Positions 37,464 to 46,661 of a stretch of 64,000 nt of DNA are shown here, piece after piece (the first letter of the stretch is position 1; every line of letters begins with the position of its first letter). The translations under genes and the position numbers were made by a program. The stretch is from Draconibacterium mangrovi_A. Lineage in GTDB: Bacteria > Bacteroidota > Bacteroidia > Bacteroidales > Prolixibacteraceae. The stretch spans positions 434,001 to 498,000 of the forward strand of contig NZ_JBBIXN010000003.1 of NCBI RefSeq assembly GCF_037646455.1. Direction: 5' to 3'. The notes beneath the pieces are model-generated. The model was given only the letters and a program-made list of their open reading frames with translations. It was not told the DNA's origin and did no database searches.

Positions 37464-38792
37464 ATGGATTGGAATAGACTCATTTCAACAAAACGGCTCG
37501 GGATGGAAGATCACCAGTCGTCGGCTTCACATGAGGACCGTACACAGTTTCAGCGCGATTACGACCGATTGATTTTTTCATCGCCTTTCCGAAGGATGCA
37601 AAATAAAACACAGGTATTTCCATTGCCTGAGCATATTTTTGTTCACAACCGGCTGACACACAGCCTCGAGGTAGCCAGTGTTGGCCGATCGCTGGGGAAT
37701 CTACTGGCCGAAAAACTTGCACCGCGTTATCCCGATAATCCATTTATCTATGAAATAGGAACAATCGTTTCTGCGGCTTGCCTGGCTCACGATCTTGGAA
37801 ATCCGCCTTTTGGCCATTCAGGCGAGGCAGCCATTGCCAACTTTTTTTTAAAGGGAAACGGCGAACATTTTGAAAAGGAATTAAGTGAGGGTGAGTGGAA
37901 AGATTTTACTCATTTTGATGGAAATGCCAATGCTTTCAGAACACTAACTCACCAGTTTAACGGGAAACGAAGTGGCGGTTATGCACTTACTTATTCCACA
38001 TTGGCGAGTATAGTGAAGTACCCGTTTGAATCTGTGCAGGCTACTAAACAGAAATTTGGCTTTTTTCAGTCGGATAAAAAAAGTTACCTGAAGATTGCTG
38101 AAACTCTTGAGATTGCCCGAAAAGAAGATGGTAGTTTTTGCCGACATCCGCTGGTTTACCTGGTGGAAGCTGCCGATGACATTTGTTACCAGATCATGGA
38201 TTTGGAAGATGCTTTTAAACTGGGAATTCTGGGCTATGATCAGATTAAAAAACTGTTCCTCGATTTTTACGATAATGAAGTTGAAAATGCAACCTTGCAG
38301 CGGATAAAGGACACCCTGCAAAAAGTTACTGATCGGAATGAGCAGATCAGTTACCTGCGGGCCGGGGTGATCGGGAAGTTGATTTACGAAAGCATACGTA
38401 TTTTCGAAGAGAATGAAGCCGCCATCATGTCGGGCGAGTTTAAAGGAAGCCTGATCGACCAGCTTTCAACCGTTCCGGCAGCTGCAATGAAATCCGTTCA
38501 GCACATTTCAGTCCATGAGATTTATGCGCATCGTTCGGTAGTTGAAATCGAGATCGCAGGTTATAAGATCATTGGTACTTTGCTCGAAGAGTTTGTGGAA
38601 GCGATTATGAATCCGAAGGATAAATACAGTCGGAAAATATTGTCGTTGTTGCCGGATCAGTATAAAAGCAGCGAAGAAACAACGTATCATAAAATTCAAT
38701 CGGTTGTCGATTTTGTGGCCGGCATGACCGATGTTTTTGCCCTCGACCTGTACCGAAAAATTAAAGGAATAAGTTTGCCGGGCGTAGTATAG
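37464..38792 (+). CDS. dgt: dGTP triphosphohydrolase
   Basis: This 442-residue HD-domain enzyme hydrolyses dGTP to deoxyguanosine and triphosphate. The metal-site residues are visible: H66 in HNRLTHSLEV, H109-D110 in CLAHDLGNPPFGHSGE, and the conserved EAADDICYQIMDLEDA farther on. The RMQNKTQVFPLPEH segment is also typical. Length agrees with the type-1 family. In some bacteria dGTPases restrict phage, but this copy lies in the ordinary part of the window. A -33/-7-like pair (TTTTTG 37,417-37,422; TATTTTCG 37,439-37,446) lies just upstream. Confidence 0.92.
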   Translation: MDWNRLISTKRLGMEDHQSSASHEDRTQFQRDYDRLIFSSPFRRMQNKTQVFPLPEHIFVHNRLTHSLEVASVGRSLGNLLAEKLAPRYPDNPFIYEIGTIVSAACLAHDLGNPPFGHSGEAAIANFFLKGNGEHFEKELSEGEWKDFTHFDGNANAFRTLTHQFNGKRSGGYALTYSTLASIVKYPFESVQATKQKFGFFQSDKKSYLKIAETLEIARKEDGSFCRHPLVYLVEAADDICYQIMDLEDAFKLGILGYDQIKKLFLDFYDNEVENATLQRIKDTLQKVTDRNEQISYLRAGVIGKLIYESIRIFEENEAAIMSGEFKGSLIDQLSTVPAAAMKSVQHISVHEIYAHRSVVEIEIAGYKIIGTLLEEFVEAIMNPKDKYSRKILSLLPDQYKSSEETTYHKIQSVVDFVAGMTDVFALDLYRKIKGISLPGVV

Positions 38793-38872
38793 GAAAGTGA
38801 GGAGTATTCAGTCGCAGTATTCATTTAAGCAGTCTGATCACTGCAACTGACCACTGTCAACTCTTTTTCGGG

Positions 38873-39643
38873 CTATCCTTCCAAAAGTTGATCGAGTAAT
38901 CCGGAACGACCTTCTTTTCGTGTATTTCCGCCACGGGGCGAAAGTTCAGCAATTAATTTTCTGATGGGCATGCTTTGCAACCACACTTTTCCTGTGCCTC
39001 TCAATGTGGCCAGGAAAATTCCTTCGCCGCCAAAAACCATCGAGCGTAATCCTCCTGCCTGTTCAATGCTGTAATCGATTGATGTTTCAAAACCCACAAT
39101 GCAACCGGTATCAACACGCAGCGTTTCGTTGTTCAGTTGTTTTTCGATTACTGTTCCGCCGGCATGAATAAAGGCTTTTCCATCGCCATCAAGTTGCTGA
39201 AGAATAAAACCTTCGCCGCCAAAGAATCCGGCGCCCAGTTTCCTGCTGAAAGTGATCGAAATTTTTGTGCCAAGAGCAGCACACAGGAATGCATCTTTTT
39301 GAACAATGATGCGATTACCGTGATCGGGCAGGTTCAGTGGAATAATGGTTCCCGGGTACGGTGCCGAAAAGGCCACCCTCTTTTTGCCCCAGCCCTGGTT
39401 TGAAAAGTGAGTGAGGAAGAGCGATTCTCCGGTAATTAATCGTGAGCCCGCCGATAACAATTTGTCAAAAAAACCGGAGCTAGGATTACTCCCGTCACCC
39501 ATTTTGGCTTCAAACTGAATACCGTCTTCCATGTACAACATGGCACCGGCTTCGGCAATAACTGTTTCAGCTGGATCGAGCTCTATTTCTACTAGTTGGA
39601 CATCGTGACCTTTAATTTCGTAATCAATTTCGTGTGATTGCAT
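38873..39643 (-). CDS. AIM24/DUF124 family protein
   Basis: This 256-residue beta-rich protein starts DYEIKGHDVQLVEIELDPAETVIAE and continues with repeated glycine-rich strands (GFFGGEGFILQQLDGDG, MVFGGEGIFLATLRGTG). This is the TIGR00266/AIM24 tryptophan-RNA-binding-attenuator-like fold. Its function in bacteria is poorly known. It is convergent with dgt and divergent from the rluB-type gene. No operon partner. Confidence 0.88.
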   Translation of the reverse strand: MQSHEIDYEIKGHDVQLVEIELDPAETVIAEAGAMLYMEDGIQFEAKMGDGSNPSSGFFDKLLSAGSRLITGESLFLTHFSNQGWGKKRVAFSAPYPGTIIPLNLPDHGNRIIVQKDAFLCAALGTKISITFSRKLGAGFFGGEGFILQQLDGDGKAFIHAGGTVIEKQLNNETLRVDTGCIVGFETSIDYSIEQAGGLRSMVFGGEGIFLATLRGTGKVWLQSMPIRKLIAELSPRGGNTRKEGRSGLLDQLLEG

Positions 39644-39696
39644 AACAGTAAAACATTTTATTTGCCGACTAATTTAATGGATTTGAAGTAAAAAAA

Positions 39697-39725
39697 TTTG
39701 AAATCGGAATTTTTATCGATCTTTG
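39697..39725 (+). promoter_or_regulatory. Likely promoter of the rluB-type gene
   Basis: TTTG at 39,697-39,700 and GATCTTTG at 39,718-39,725 match the Bacteroidota -33 TTTG and -7 TAnnTTTG elements with one mismatch and a 17-nt spacer. The start codon follows 17 nt downstream. Confidence 0.45.
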
Positions 39726-39742
39726 CAGAAAGAATTTAAGAC

Positions 39743-40690
39743 ATGCAAAGAGGAAAAAACACCGGGAGAGGTGGTGCAAGAAGAAAAAGTGATCCAACAG
39801 GACCATCGAAAAGAGGTGCAGCGAGAGGAACAGGTAAACGTTTGGGTAAATCTCGTGTGGTCGAAAAAGAATCAGGGCGAAAAGAATTTACTCCGGGAAA
39901 AGCGAGAACCCGACGTTTTGAGAAAATAAAACCGGCAGCTAAAAGGAGCAGTAAAGTTGCCAAAGCAGAAAAGATGCCTGAAGAAAGCATGCGCCTGAAT
40001 CGATTTATTGCCAATGCTGGTGTTTGTTCGCGTCGCGAAGCTGATAAATACATTGGTGCCGGACTGGTGACCATCAACGGGAAACAGGTGACTGAACTGG
40101 GCACTAAAGTGATGCCCGGCGACGAAGTACGATTTGACGGGCGGAAGCTTTCGGCCGAACGAAAAGTATACTTGTTGCTGAATAAGCCAAAAGATTTTGT
40201 AACCACAACCGACGATCCGCATGCCGACAGAACCGTGATGGAACTGGTGAAAAATGCCTGCGACGAACGCATTTATCCGGTGGGGCGTCTTGACCGAAAT
40301 ACAACCGGATTGTTGCTTTTTACCAACGATGGAGCTTTATCGAAAAAGTTGACCCATCCGAGCCATCAGATGAAAAAGATCTACCAGGTTACGACTGACA
40401 AACCTGTAATAAAAGCCCACATTGAAGCCATTGCAGCCGGGATTGAACTGGAAGATGGTTTTATTGCTGCCGATGCCGTGAGTTACATTGATCGCGAAGC
40501 CAAAACCGAAGTAGGAATTGAAATTCACTCGGGGAAGAACCGTATTGTTCGCCGTATTTTTGAGCATTTTGGCTACCGGGTGAAAAAACTTGACCGTGTA
40601 TTTTTTGCCGGCCTTACCAAGAAGAACCTTCCGCGTGGCAAGTGGCGGATCTTATCAGAAAAAGAAGTTAAATTCCTGAAAATGATCTAA
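39743..40690 (+). CDS. rluB: RluB/RsuA-family rRNA pseudouridine synthase
   Basis: This is a 315-residue protein. The first 80 residues form a Lys/Arg/Gly-rich extension, which likely binds RNA. An S4 domain follows (MRLNRFIANAGVCSRREADKYI), then the synthase core with GRLDRNTTGLLLFTNDG (catalytic Asp184) and a C-terminal RQIRRIF-like segment (KNRIVRRIFEHFGYRVKKLDR). It isomerises uridine in 23S or 16S rRNA; RluB is the more likely subtype. Basic extensions like this are usual in Bacteroidota. Confidence 0.85.
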   Translation: MQRGKNTGRGGARRKSDPTGPSKRGAARGTGKRLGKSRVVEKESGRKEFTPGKARTRRFEKIKPAAKRSSKVAKAEKMPEESMRLNRFIANAGVCSRREADKYIGAGLVTINGKQVTELGTKVMPGDEVRFDGRKLSAERKVYLLLNKPKDFVTTTDDPHADRTVMELVKNACDERIYPVGRLDRNTTGLLLFTNDGALSKKLTHPSHQMKKIYQVTTDKPVIKAHIEAIAAGIELEDGFIAADAVSYIDREAKTEVGIEIHSGKNRIVRRIFEHFGYRVKKLDRVFFAGLTKKNLPRGKWRILSEKEVKFLKMI

Positions 40691-40784
40691 GCGATGACTT
40701 TCTCCGAGTTTAAATCCAGGAAATTATGCTATCACCGATTAGCTCATGTAATTTTTAGCCCGATCAAAGACTAATAAACCGATT

Positions 40785-41273
40785 TTGGAAAAGGAATTCT
40801 TACAAATAATTCAAAAGAACCAGGGTATCGTTCACAAGGTGTGCAATATCTATTGCGATACACAGGATGACCGGAACGACCTTTTCCAGGAAATTGTGGC
40901 GCAGCTTTGGCGCTCTTATCCATCGTTCAGGAGAGAATCCAAAGTTTCTACGTGGATGTACAGGGTAGCGCTAAATACGGCTATTACTTCTTTTAAAAAG
41001 AGCAAAAGAAGACCCGACCAAAATCGATTGACATACGATAACTTTCAGATTGAAGACGAGGTTTACGATGCAGAAGTTGAAGAGCAAATAAAAAGTCTGC
41101 ATAAAGCGGTAAATCAGTTAACCGGTGTGGAGAAGTCGATTATTCTGCTGTTTTTGGAGAATAAGAAATACGAGGAAATTGCAGAGATCACCGGCATCAC
41201 CCAGAATTATGTAAGGGTGAAAATGAACCGGATTAAGAAGAAGTTGAAAAAGCTGATGGATACTGAAGAATAA
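40785..41273 (+). CDS. ECF-type RNA polymerase sigma factor
   Basis: This 162-residue sigma-70-family factor has a region 2 (DDRNDLFQEIVAQLWRSYPSF and STWMYRVALNTAITSFKK) and region 4 (YEEIAEITGITQNYVRVKMNRIKKKL). The start is a TTG at 40,785, with no in-frame ATG before region 2. It is followed after 4 nt by a small membrane protein, the usual arrangement of an ECF factor with its anti-sigma partner. The target genes are unknown. Confidence 0.85.
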   Translation: MEKEFLQIIQKNQGIVHKVCNIYCDTQDDRNDLFQEIVAQLWRSYPSFRRESKVSTWMYRVALNTAITSFKKSKRRPDQNRLTYDNFQIEDEVYDAEVEEQIKSLHKAVNQLTGVEKSIILLFLENKKYEEIAEITGITQNYVRVKMNRIKKKLKKLMDTEE

Positions 41274-41277
41274 GAAC

Positions 41278-41961
41278 ATGGAATTAAAGGACCTGAAGAA
41301 AACATGGGAGAAAATGTCGGCAGGCCGTGAACTGGACGAAGATCAGCTTCGCGAAATGTTGAGCAAAAGGACCAAAAGCCTGATTGAGCGGATTGATCGC
41401 AACATTAAAATCGGCTTCGTGGTTTTGTTTGTGCTGATCCTGCTCTTTGCTTTCGACGATTTCCTGTTGTCGCCACAATTGTTGAATAATATGACCCGGG
41501 GCGTGAATATGCCCTACTGGCTGGTATTCTTGAGTGTTTTTGCCAACGCGCTGATCATCACTACGTTTATATATTTTGTAGTGAAATATTACCGGGTAAA
41601 ACGCACCTGCGATGTAAGTTGCGAGCTCCGCGAAACCCTCAAAAAAATTATCCAAACACTTTTGTTGTACAAACGTTTGTTCTACCTGGCGCTGGTAACT
41701 TTTATGGTGGCCATCGGGCTGTCGTTTGTTTCCGGAATGTTCGAAGGAGTAAACGCAACCATTGAAGATCAGGGCGCTCAGTTGGCCGACATCGAGGCTC
41801 AGCAACTTATTCTTATTATTCTGATCGGACTTGCAGTCCTTACTATCCTGGTTGGTGGTGTATTTCTATTTTTGCGCTGGGGATTCCGAAAGCTTTACGG
41901 TAATTACATTAACAAGCTGAAAACTACGCTAAAAGAACTCGAGACGCTGGAAGAAGATTAA
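41278..41961 (+). CDS. Membrane protein paired with the ECF sigma factor
   Basis: This is a 227-residue protein. An N-terminal charged cytoplasmic part (about 45 residues, helical) is followed by four hydrophobic segments (near 46-65, 80-103, 135-155, 170-195) and a helical tail. Coupled after 4 nt to the ECF gene, it is a probable anti-sigma factor or regulator held at the membrane, but no zinc-binding HxxxCxxC motif is present. The role is inferred from position. Confidence 0.6.
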   Translation: MELKDLKKTWEKMSAGRELDEDQLREMLSKRTKSLIERIDRNIKIGFVVLFVLILLFAFDDFLLSPQLLNNMTRGVNMPYWLVFLSVFANALIITTFIYFVVKYYRVKRTCDVSCELRETLKKIIQTLLLYKRLFYLALVTFMVAIGLSFVSGMFEGVNATIEDQGAQLADIEAQQLILIILIGLAVLTILVGGVFLFLRWGFRKLYGNYINKLKTTLKELETLEED

Positions 41962-42104
41962 GGATTATTTGTTCTGATTCTCGGGGAACTATCACTTTCT
42001 TATATCAACTGTTAACTTGTTGTGTTTTTTGTTTTACTCTTGTTGCATTTTGGTCAATTCTGCTTTACATGATTTCTATCTGCTAAATATCTTGTCCCGA
42101 TTTG

Positions 42105-42112
42105 TATATTTG
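42105..42112 (+). promoter_or_regulatory. -7 element of the glmM promoter
   Basis: TATATTTG, a perfect TAnnTTTG, lies 21 nt upstream of the glmM start. No convincing -33 TTTG is at the usual spacing. Confidence 0.4.
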
Positions 42113-42133
42113 GGCTCAAAATAAACGAATATA

Positions 42134-43516
42134 ATGACCTTAATAAAATCTATTTCGGGGATACGCGGAACCATTGGAGGAAAACCGGGCGAAGGTTTAA
42201 GTCCGCTTGACGTGGTGAAATTTACGGCTTCATATGCAACATGGGCCAAAGAAAAATCGGGTAAAGAAACCATAAAGGTTGTAGTTGGTCGCGATGCCCG
42301 GATATCCGGTGAAATGGTGAGTTCTCTGGTAGTAGCCACCCTTAATGGTATGGGCTGCAATGTGGTTAACATTGGTTTGGCTACAACGCCAACAACCGAA
42401 ATTGGGGTTACCGAGGAAAAAGCGGACGGAGGAATTATTTTGACCGCCAGTCACAATCCAAAACAATGGAACGCATTAAAATTGCTCAACTCGGCAGGCG
42501 AGTTTCTGAATGCCGAGGAAGGTGCCCGAATTCTTGAAATTGCTGAGGCCGAGGATTTTAACTTTGCCGATGTAGACGAGCTTGGCGAAATCTCTGAAAA
42601 AGATTATACCGATATTCATGTTCAGCATGTATTAAACCTCGACCTGGTAGATGTTGAGGCAATAAAAAATGCCAATTTCTCGGTGGCAGTTGATGCCGTA
42701 AATTCGGTGGGTGGTATTGCAATGCCGGCTTTGTTTAAAGCGCTCGATATCGAGAATGTGGTGGAGATTAATTGCGAGCCTACCGGTCATTTTGCACATA
42801 CTCCTGAACCAATTCCGGAGAACCTGGTTGAGACAGCCGAAATCATTAAAAACAGTAAGGTAGATGTTGGTTTTGTGGTCGATCCAGATGTGGATCGCCT
42901 TGTGATCATCAACGAAGATGGCAGCATGTTTAACGAAGAATATACGCTGGTGGCCGTGGCCGATTATATATTGAGCCAAACTCCCGGAAATACGGTTTCG
43001 AACCTTTCGTCGAGCCGGGCTTTGCGCGACATTACCGAAAAGCATGGCCATACATATAGTGCGGCTGCTGTTGGCGAGGTAAATGTGGTAGCTAAAATAC
43101 GCGAAACCAATGCTGTTATTGGTGGCGAAGGAAACGGCGGAGTGATTTATCCGGCCAGCCACAGTGGTCGCGATGCGCTTGTGGGAGCAGCCTTGTTCTT
43201 GACTCATTTGGCAAAAAGCGGCTTGAAATGTTCTGAACTCAGGAAAACTTATCCTGATTATTTTATCTCAAAAAATAAGATTGAACTAACACCTGATATC
43301 GATGTTGATGGAATTTTAGTCAAGGTTAAAGACTTGTATTGCAAAGAGCAAGTTACCGATATCGACGGTGTGAAAATAGACTTTGCGGATTCGTGGGTTC
43401 ATCTTCGGAAATCGAATACCGAACCTATTATCCGGATTTATGCCGAGGCCAAATCAACGGAGGCAGCAGAACAACTGGCTGCGAGCATTATTGACAAGAT
43501 AAAATCTATCATTTAG
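42134..43516 (+). CDS. glmM: Phosphoglucosamine mutase (phosphohexomutase)
   Basis: This 460-residue alpha-D-phosphohexomutase has the active-site serine loop TASHNP (104-109, Ser106), the metal loop DPDVDR (250-255), a sugar-binding GEGNGG and the phosphate loop RKSNTEPIIRIY near the C-terminus. It interconverts glucosamine-6-phosphate and glucosamine-1-phosphate for UDP-GlcNAc and peptidoglycan. Phosphomannomutase or phosphoglucomutase activity is the alternative, as these families are close. GlmM is supported by the typical SISGIRGTIGG start in Bacteroidota. Confidence 0.85.
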   Translation: MTLIKSISGIRGTIGGKPGEGLSPLDVVKFTASYATWAKEKSGKETIKVVVGRDARISGEMVSSLVVATLNGMGCNVVNIGLATTPTTEIGVTEEKADGGIILTASHNPKQWNALKLLNSAGEFLNAEEGARILEIAEAEDFNFADVDELGEISEKDYTDIHVQHVLNLDLVDVEAIKNANFSVAVDAVNSVGGIAMPALFKALDIENVVEINCEPTGHFAHTPEPIPENLVETAEIIKNSKVDVGFVVDPDVDRLVIINEDGSMFNEEYTLVAVADYILSQTPGNTVSNLSSSRALRDITEKHGHTYSAAAVGEVNVVAKIRETNAVIGGEGNGGVIYPASHSGRDALVGAALFLTHLAKSGLKCSELRKTYPDYFISKNKIELTPDIDVDGILVKVKDLYCKEQVTDIDGVKIDFADSWVHLRKSNTEPIIRIYAEAKSTEAAEQLAASIIDKIKSII

Positions 43517-43824
43517 TTCTACTTGGCTGTCTTGCAGTTGTTTATGTCTGTAAAATTAAATAAACATAAATAAATTCGTTTGTAGGGATTCCGGGTGTCA
43601 TTTTGTGATAAAAATGAATATACCTTTGTGGTGAAAACAATTAATAACATTCCCAGCGTGCTGGAAATGAACAGAAAAGACTTCCGAAAAACCACCACAC
43701 TGATCTCCTTGACTTACGAACTCTGATTTAGTTTTGTTGGATAAAACAATTAAAAGCCATGAAATGAGACCCGATTATTCGGGACGAATTACATACGATG
43801 CTTTAACCAAAAAATTTTAATCGT
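43517..43824. other. Long leader between glmM and mgsA
   Basis: The stretch holds a perfect -7 TACCTTTG at 43,621-43,628 and a short inverted repeat CCAGCGTGCTGG at about 43,653. It also has an 8-bp inverted repeat at 43,792-43,827 reaching into the mgsA start. No gene longer than about 20 codons is credible. Confidence 0.4.
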
Positions 43825-43827
43825 ATG
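43792..43827 (+). promoter_or_regulatory. Hairpin over the mgsA start codon
   Basis: CATACGAT (43,792-43,799) pairs perfectly with ATCGTATG (43,820-43,827), whose last three bases are the mgsA ATG. Forming it would hide the start codon and could regulate translation; the 20-nt loop makes it weak. Confidence 0.35.
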
Positions 43828-44298
43828 AAGAAGAAAAAAAATATTGCAATAGTTGCCCACGACAACAGAAAGAAAGACATTATGGAGTGGGTGGGATTCA
43901 ACTGGAAAGAGTTGGCCCAGCATGATTTGGTATGTACCGGAACCACCGGGAAATTGGTGGATGATACGTTGCGTACAATGTGTGAACAGCATGGAACTGT
44001 TCCGCCAACAGTGGTTCGACTGAAATCGGGACCGCTCGGTGGCGATCAGCAACTTGGAGCCATGATTTGCGAAGGAAAAGTTGACTTGCTCATCTTTTTC
44101 TGGGATCCGATGCAACCACAGCCACACGATGTGGATGTGAAAGCTTTATTGCGAATAACGGTTCTTTACAACATTCCTACTGCATCGAACCGCTCTACCG
44201 CCGACTTTATGGTGAGTTCTCACCTGTTTCACGATGAATATGATCCCATTTTAAAGGATTACAGGGACTATATTTCCCGGGATTTAGAAATGGCGTAA
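43825..44298 (+). CDS. mgsA: Methylglyoxal synthase
   Basis: This 157-residue enzyme converts dihydroxyacetone phosphate to methylglyoxal plus phosphate. Catalytic and phosphate-binding parts are visible: AHDNRKKD (His12), GTTGKL, GGDQQLG (Asp74), and FFWDPMQPQPHDVDV (Asp94, His101). Length agrees with the family. It bypasses lower glycolysis under phosphate limitation. The long leader with a hairpin over its start suggests translational regulation. Confidence 0.95.
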   Translation: MKKKKNIAIVAHDNRKKDIMEWVGFNWKELAQHDLVCTGTTGKLVDDTLRTMCEQHGTVPPTVVRLKSGPLGGDQQLGAMICEGKVDLLIFFWDPMQPQPHDVDVKALLRITVLYNIPTASNRSTADFMVSSHLFHDEYDPILKDYRDYISRDLEMA

Positions 44299-44346
44299 CT
44301 TTTTTAATAATTTTATAAGATTAGGTATCGAATGCAATTATTTTAA

Positions 44347-44354
44347 TATTTTTG
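44347..44354 (+). promoter_or_regulatory. -7 element upstream of the CBM9 protein gene
   Basis: TATTTTTG fits TAnnTTTG and lies 27 nt before the ATG at 44,382; the -33 element is not clear. Confidence 0.4.
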
Positions 44355-44381
44355 TTGCAGTTCACCAACGAGATATAGAAA

Positions 44382-45488
44382 ATGCAGTGGAGGAATGGTG
44401 CCATTTTTTTATTCACCTGGATCTTTTCCGGTTTTACATCGGTTGCACAGGTCAAACAAAATACGTTTGAAAAGTTATTGACTGCCCCCAAAAGCTACGT
44501 TATTTTTCACACAACAGATGCGATAACTGTAGATGGAAAACCATTGGAGAAATCGTGGCAGAAAGCAAGGTGGTCCGATAAATTCGTGGATATTGAAGGT
44601 GCTGATAAACCAAGGCCAACCTACAGCACCCGGTTTAAAATGCTTTGGGATCAGCAAAGTTTGTTTGTCTATGCCGAACTCGAGGAACCACACATTTGGG
44701 CCTACTACGATACGAATGATATGATCGTTTTTCACGAAAATGATTTCGAGATCTTCCTTGATCCTACACGCGACACGCACAATTATTACGAGTTTGAGAT
44801 CAATGCTCAAAATGTAATTCTCGATTTGGTGATGAATAAAGCCTATCGAAGTGATGGTACTTTTAATTTACACTGGAATGCTGAAGGTTTTCGAAGTGCC
44901 GTGCATCTTGAAGGCACATTGAATGATCCTTCTGATATGGATACAAAATGGTGTGTTGAAATGCAGATTCCGTTTTCGTCGTTAAGCACAAACGACGAAT
45001 ATGTTCAGCCACAAGATGGAAGCCTTTGGAAAATAAATTTTTCTAGGGTGCAGTGGCAAACCGAGGTTAAGAATGGAAAGTACGTCAAGAAAAAAGATCC
45101 TGAGACTGGTAAGAACCTCCATGAGAATAACTGGGTATGGAGTCCGCAGGGCGTGATCAATATGCATTATCCCGAACGCTGGGGACTGGTCAGGTTCTCA
45201 GAAAAACCGGCGGGAAGCATTGTGGATTTCGAGTTGCCTGACGATGAAGTTCTGCGCAAATACCTTTGGGAAACCTACTATCATCAACAACAGTTTCGAA
45301 GAGCGCATAAACGATTTGCAACATCGCTAAACGAACTCAAGATGGCAGAAAGCGGTGAGGATGCCGGGCTAACGTTTCAACTAAATATGAAGGCTGATTC
45401 TACAAAATTCCTGCTTACTTTAACTGCTGACAACGGATTGGTGATAACGATCGATCAGGAAGGATTTGCACAACAAGCAACTAAATAA
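44382..45488 (+). CDS. Exported CBM9-like carbohydrate-binding protein
   Basis: This is a 368-residue protein. The signal peptide (GAIFLFTWIFSGFTSVAQ) precedes a family-9-like carbohydrate-binding beta-sandwich, from about 45 to 270: ITVDGKPLEKSWQKARWS, then FEIFLDPTRDTHNYYEFEINAQN. This resembles the CBM9 proteins found beside glycoside-hydrolase genes in Bacteroidota. No catalytic residues are visible. The 3' end lies 7 nt before the GHL-like gene, so the two form an operon and probably act on the same glycan in the periplasm. Confidence 0.82.
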   Translation: MQWRNGAIFLFTWIFSGFTSVAQVKQNTFEKLLTAPKSYVIFHTTDAITVDGKPLEKSWQKARWSDKFVDIEGADKPRPTYSTRFKMLWDQQSLFVYAELEEPHIWAYYDTNDMIVFHENDFEIFLDPTRDTHNYYEFEINAQNVILDLVMNKAYRSDGTFNLHWNAEGFRSAVHLEGTLNDPSDMDTKWCVEMQIPFSSLSTNDEYVQPQDGSLWKINFSRVQWQTEVKNGKYVKKKDPETGKNLHENNWVWSPQGVINMHYPERWGLVRFSEKPAGSIVDFELPDDEVLRKYLWETYYHQQQFRRAHKRFATSLNELKMAESGEDAGLTFQLNMKADSTKFLLTLTADNGLVITIDQEGFAQQATK

Positions 45489-45495
45489 TGCGGAG

Positions 45496-46569
45496 ATGAA
45501 TAAACGTGATTTTATCAAGTCGTCGGTTTTAGCCGGAATGGGAATGACGGTTTTGGGAGCATCGGCAAGCGAATCGAATGCGGAAAAGAAAGGTCCTAAG
45601 ATTAAGCACTGGGTTTGGGAAAATCCAAACCGCAATGCCAGCGTTGAGGAGTTGAAAGAGAAGTACGAAATGTTTTATGCTTCAGGAGTTCGAGGAATGT
45701 TCTTTGAGGCCGACAGCGAGCATCACTTTCGTATTGCCAAAAAAGCAGGGCTGGAAACACACCGCTGGATATGGACGATGAATCGCGGAGATAAGCAACT
45801 TTTGGAAAATCAACCGGAGATTTATGCCGTTAGCCGTAACGGAAAATCGTGTGCAACCGATCCGCCGTATGTGGGATATTACCGCTGGTTGTGTCCAACA
45901 AAACCCGAGACCAAAGAATTTCTGACACAGCAATCGAAAGCAATTCTGGAAAAAGATTACGTGGATGGCCTTCACCTGGATTATGTGCGGTATTGCGATG
46001 TGATCTTGCCGGTAAATCTCTGGGATAAATACGGCATCGATCAGACTAAAGAATTACCCGAGTACGATTTTTGTTACTGCAATTCTTGTCGTTCGAAATA
46101 CAAAGAACAATACGGTACCGATCCGCTCGATATGGAATTTCCCGACCAAAGTCCGTCGTGGCGAAAGTTTCGGTACGAGCAGGTAAATAATATTGTGAAT
46201 CATCTTGCTCAATTAGCGCATTCGCATAAAAAGCCAATAACGGCAGCAGTTTTTCCAACGCCCGAAGTGGCACGCAGGATCGTTCGGCAAGACTGGACCA
46301 ACTGGGACCTGGATGGTATTTGTCCGATGATTTACCACGGATTTTACCGGGAACCTGTAAAATGGATCGGAGACGCTGTGGAAGAAGGCCTGCACTTTTT
46401 GTGCGGTAAATTCCCGATTTATGCAGGTTTGTTCATTCCCGATTTTAAAACAGATGAAGAGTTGGAGCAGGGAATACGTTATGCCATGGATAATGGGGCG
46501 TCTGGTGTTTCTCTTTTTGGGAAAGTGGACGAACGCGTGCTTGGTATCCTGAAAAAATCGCAAGCATAA
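45496..46569 (+). CDS. Exported glycoside-hydrolase-like (GHL10) protein
   Basis: This is a 357-residue protein from the ATG at 45,496 (the alternative at 45,466 overlaps the upstream gene). The N-terminus, MNKRDFIKSSVLAGMGMTVLGAS, looks like an RR-less Tat or Sec signal. A TIM-barrel-like region follows, with DYVDGLHLDYVRYCDV, the (D/H)GxHLDYxRY strand of GHL10/family-10-like hydrolases, and later WDLDGICPMIYHGF. Acid/base identity cannot be fixed. It is paired with the CBM9 protein. Confidence 0.78.
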   Translation: MNKRDFIKSSVLAGMGMTVLGASASESNAEKKGPKIKHWVWENPNRNASVEELKEKYEMFYASGVRGMFFEADSEHHFRIAKKAGLETHRWIWTMNRGDKQLLENQPEIYAVSRNGKSCATDPPYVGYYRWLCPTKPETKEFLTQQSKAILEKDYVDGLHLDYVRYCDVILPVNLWDKYGIDQTKELPEYDFCYCNSCRSKYKEQYGTDPLDMEFPDQSPSWRKFRYEQVNNIVNHLAQLAHSHKKPITAAVFPTPEVARRIVRQDWTNWDLDGICPMIYHGFYREPVKWIGDAVEEGLHFLCGKFPIYAGLFIPDFKTDEELEQGIRYAMDNGASGVSLFGKVDERVLGILKKSQA

Positions 46570-46600
46570 TAAACTGCTGAAAAACAAATACTTTTGCCTT

Positions 46601-46635
46601 TTTGCTTTTTACTTTTACCTTTTTTCATACATTTG
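46601..46635 (+). promoter_or_regulatory. Promoter of the queuosine-precursor transporter
   Basis: TTTG at 46,601-46,604 and TACATTTG at 46,628-46,635 match the Bacteroidota -33 and -7 elements with a 23-nt spacer. The transcript would include the hairpin at 46,662-46,682. Confidence 0.5.
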
Positions 46636-46661
46636 CAGCCCGAATTGAAATGTTAAACTTT

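Noticed and set aside
39736..40272. Minus-strand 178-codon ORF opposite rluB
   Set aside because: Opposite-strand shadow of the Lys/Arg-rich rluB extension, which leaves long open frames.
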